Part shown: positions 63,053 through 64,000 of the stretch, one piece after another | How the letters are laid out: each line of letters starts with the position of its first letter | Position numbering within the stretch: the first letter of the stretch is position 1 | Source of the DNA: Erythrobacter sp. SDW2 | GTDB lineage: Bacteria; Pseudomonadota; Alphaproteobacteria; Sphingomonadales; Sphingomonadaceae | Direction of reading: 5' to 3' | NCBI RefSeq assembly: GCF_021431965.1 | Contig: NZ_CP090370.1 | Span: 1,984,001 to 2,048,000 of the forward strand | Length of the DNA stretch: 64,000 bases | The notes under the pieces: generated by a model | Database searches by the model: none | The model's input: the letters and a program-made list of their open reading frames with translations, nothing else | Told to the model about the DNA's origin: nothing | Translations under genes and position numbers: made by a program

Positions 63053-63129
63053 GTCATCCCAGCAAAAGCTGGGATCTCTCCGAACGGCAGTGCCAGCCTC
63101 AACCAGATCCCAGCTTTTGCTGGGAAGAC
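63053..63129. repeat. REPIN-like palindromic repeat, family B, copy 2
   Basis: 77 bases starting GTCATCCCAGCAAAAGCTGG, identical in the left hairpin to the copy at 39215. The right hairpin is ATCCCAGC-TTTT-GCTGGGA, then AGAC instead of TGAC. The 30-base centre is unrelated between the copies. It lies between dprA and plsY. Confidence 0.85.
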
Positions 63130-63144
63130 GAAAAGGCAAGGAGA

Positions 63145-63738
63145 TCACGACTTGCTGCCCACCTTGGGCTCCTCGCCCCGGCGCAATCGGCCGATATTCT
63201 CGCGGTGGAGCCAGAGAACGATCACTGCGATCAGCCCCAGCGCCGCGGCGAAGGTCGGCCGGTCGAAATACCACGCCGCCCCGACCGAGGCGACGGCTGC
63301 GCTCATCCCTGCCAGCGAGCTGATCCGCGTCAACGCCAGCATTCCGAGCCATACCACGGCATAGGTCAAGCCGATCGGCCAGCCGAGCCCGAAGCACACG
63401 CCCGCCGTGGTCGCCACGCCCTTGCCGCCCTTGAAGCCGAGCCAGACCGGGAAACAATGCCCCAGCACCGCCCCCAGCGCGGCCCAGCCGATATCGTTGG
63501 TGAACCAGCCCCAGGCAAGAAACACCGGGACGAAGCCCTTGAGCCCGTCGAGCAGCAAGGTCGCTGCGGCGATCCCCTTGTTGCCGGTGCGCAGCACATT
63601 GGTCGCGCCGATATTGCCGCTGCCGATCTCGCGCACGTCGCCCATGCCGGCCATACGGGTGAGGATCAGGCCGAACGGCACCGAGCCGAAGGCGTATCCC
63701 AGCAGCAGCGCCAGCGACGGGTCGATGTTGAAATCCAT
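63145..63738 (-). CDS. plsY: Glycerol-3-phosphate acyltransferase PlsY
   Basis: A 197-residue membrane enzyme with about five transmembrane segments that transfers acyl groups from acyl-phosphate to glycerol-3-phosphate, the first step of phospholipid synthesis. The hallmarks are [36 protein letters not shown] and the C-terminal [23 protein letters not shown] lies about 9 bases before the ATG. The acyl-phosphate-making partner (plsX) is not seen here. It is divergent from murI. Confidence 0.95.
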   Translation of the reverse strand: MDFNIDPSLALLLGYAFGSVPFGLILTRMAGMGDVREIGSGNIGATNVLRTGNKGIAAATLLLDGLKGFVPVFLAWGWFTNDIGWAALGAVLGHCFPVWLGFKGGKGVATTAGVCFGLGWPIGLTYAVVWLGMLALTRISSLAGMSAAVASVGAAWYFDRPTFAAALGLIAVIVLWLHRENIGRLRRGEEPKVGSKS

Positions 63739-63864
63739 GTGCCAATTCCCCCACATCGAAACAGATGTAACGACTCACAGGAGCAACCGTCCCGCGCTTG
63801 TCGAACGACGGTTGTTTCCTCTACGGCAGGCAAACGCAAGCACAGCCCGCACGGAATTGGACTT

Positions 63865-64000
63865 TTGGACGCCAGCTCACCCATCCTGTTGTTCGATTCC
63901 GGTGTCGGCGGGCTGACGGTGCTGGCCGAGCTGCGCAAGCTGTTGCCGCAAGCGCCGCTGATCTATGCCGCCGACCTCGCCGGTCTGCCCTATGGCACCA
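63865..64000 (+). CDS. murI: Glutamate racemase (5' end only, cut by window)
   Basis: The first 45 codons of glutamate racemase, which makes D-glutamate for peptidoglycan. [20 protein letters not shown] contains the [10 protein letters not shown] signature with the catalytic Asp-Ser region, and [13 protein letters not shown] gives the next strand. The start is a TTG at 63865, tentative: no ATG is in frame nearby. The remainder lies beyond the window. It is divergent from plsY by 126 bases. Confidence 0.85.
   Translation, partial: MDASSPILLFDSGVGGLTVLAELRKLLPQAPLIYAADLAGLPYGT

Overview
The window is 64 kb of a GC-rich alphaproteobacterial chromosome, most likely from a sphingomonad of the Erythrobacteraceae type. 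This rests on the divL-tsaE-amgK-murU-addB-addA-trxA run with a tyrosine in place of the kinase histidine (DivL is an alphaproteobacterial cell-cycle protein), the AddAB form of recombination nuclease, the large TonB-dependent receptor, the Flp pilins and the single-protein PlsY acyltransferase. Nearly everything is chromosomal housekeeping. I found no phage, transposase, CRISPR array or plasmid gene.

Layout. 1-2 kb: 3' end of argJ and an inositol-monophosphatase/histidinol-phosphatase gene. 1.7-13 kb, minus strand: a seven-gene chain, mostly with overlapping stop and start codons, for cell-cycle signalling (DivL), tRNA t6A synthesis (TsaE), peptidoglycan sugar recycling (AmgK, MurU), double-strand-break repair (AddB, AddA) and thioredoxin. 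13-20.9 kb: ahcY behind a near-perfect palindrome, a peroxiredoxin with two palindromes in its promoter region, a TonB-dependent receptor divergent from a TetR regulator, a thioesterase, folE, a hemerythrin protein and tRNA-Arg(ACG). 20.9-27.4 kb: MutT, two Flp pilins, an M48/LysM lipoprotein, accA, xerD, a large secreted protein and an overlapping 44-residue membrane protein. 27.4-30.4 kb, plus strand: aroK-aroB, a cyclase-family hydrolase and a GNAT enzyme.

30.4-42.7 kb, minus strand: a propionyl-CoA to succinyl-CoA island. pccB and pccA form propionyl-CoA carboxylase, mce is methylmalonyl-CoA epimerase, mutB is the B12-dependent mutase, and bioB makes the biotin that PccA carries. Interspersed are an enoyl-CoA hydratase, a GST, a DUF3445 haem protein, a CsaA-like protein, an SDR reductase, and two lower-GC genes (an HNH nuclease and a small cysteine-containing membrane protein). 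Two families of palindromic intergenic repeats sit in and near this island.

42.8-64 kb: an FAD amine oxidoreductase, glutathione reductase, a DEAD-box RNA helicase, a CDP-alcohol phosphatidyltransferase, ChrA, TspO, pgi, the lepB-rnc-era operon, an MgtC/DUF4010 membrane protein, a low-GC membrane gene that runs into a response regulator, a secreted [10 protein letters not shown] hydrolase, topA, two small proteins, dprA, plsY and the first part of murI.

The items most worth following up are the DivL-type tyrosine kinase homologue at the head of the overlap chain, the ahcY and peroxiredoxin palindromes, the REPIN-like repeats, and the HNH nuclease coupled to mutB. None of them is clearly a new defence or metabolic system.
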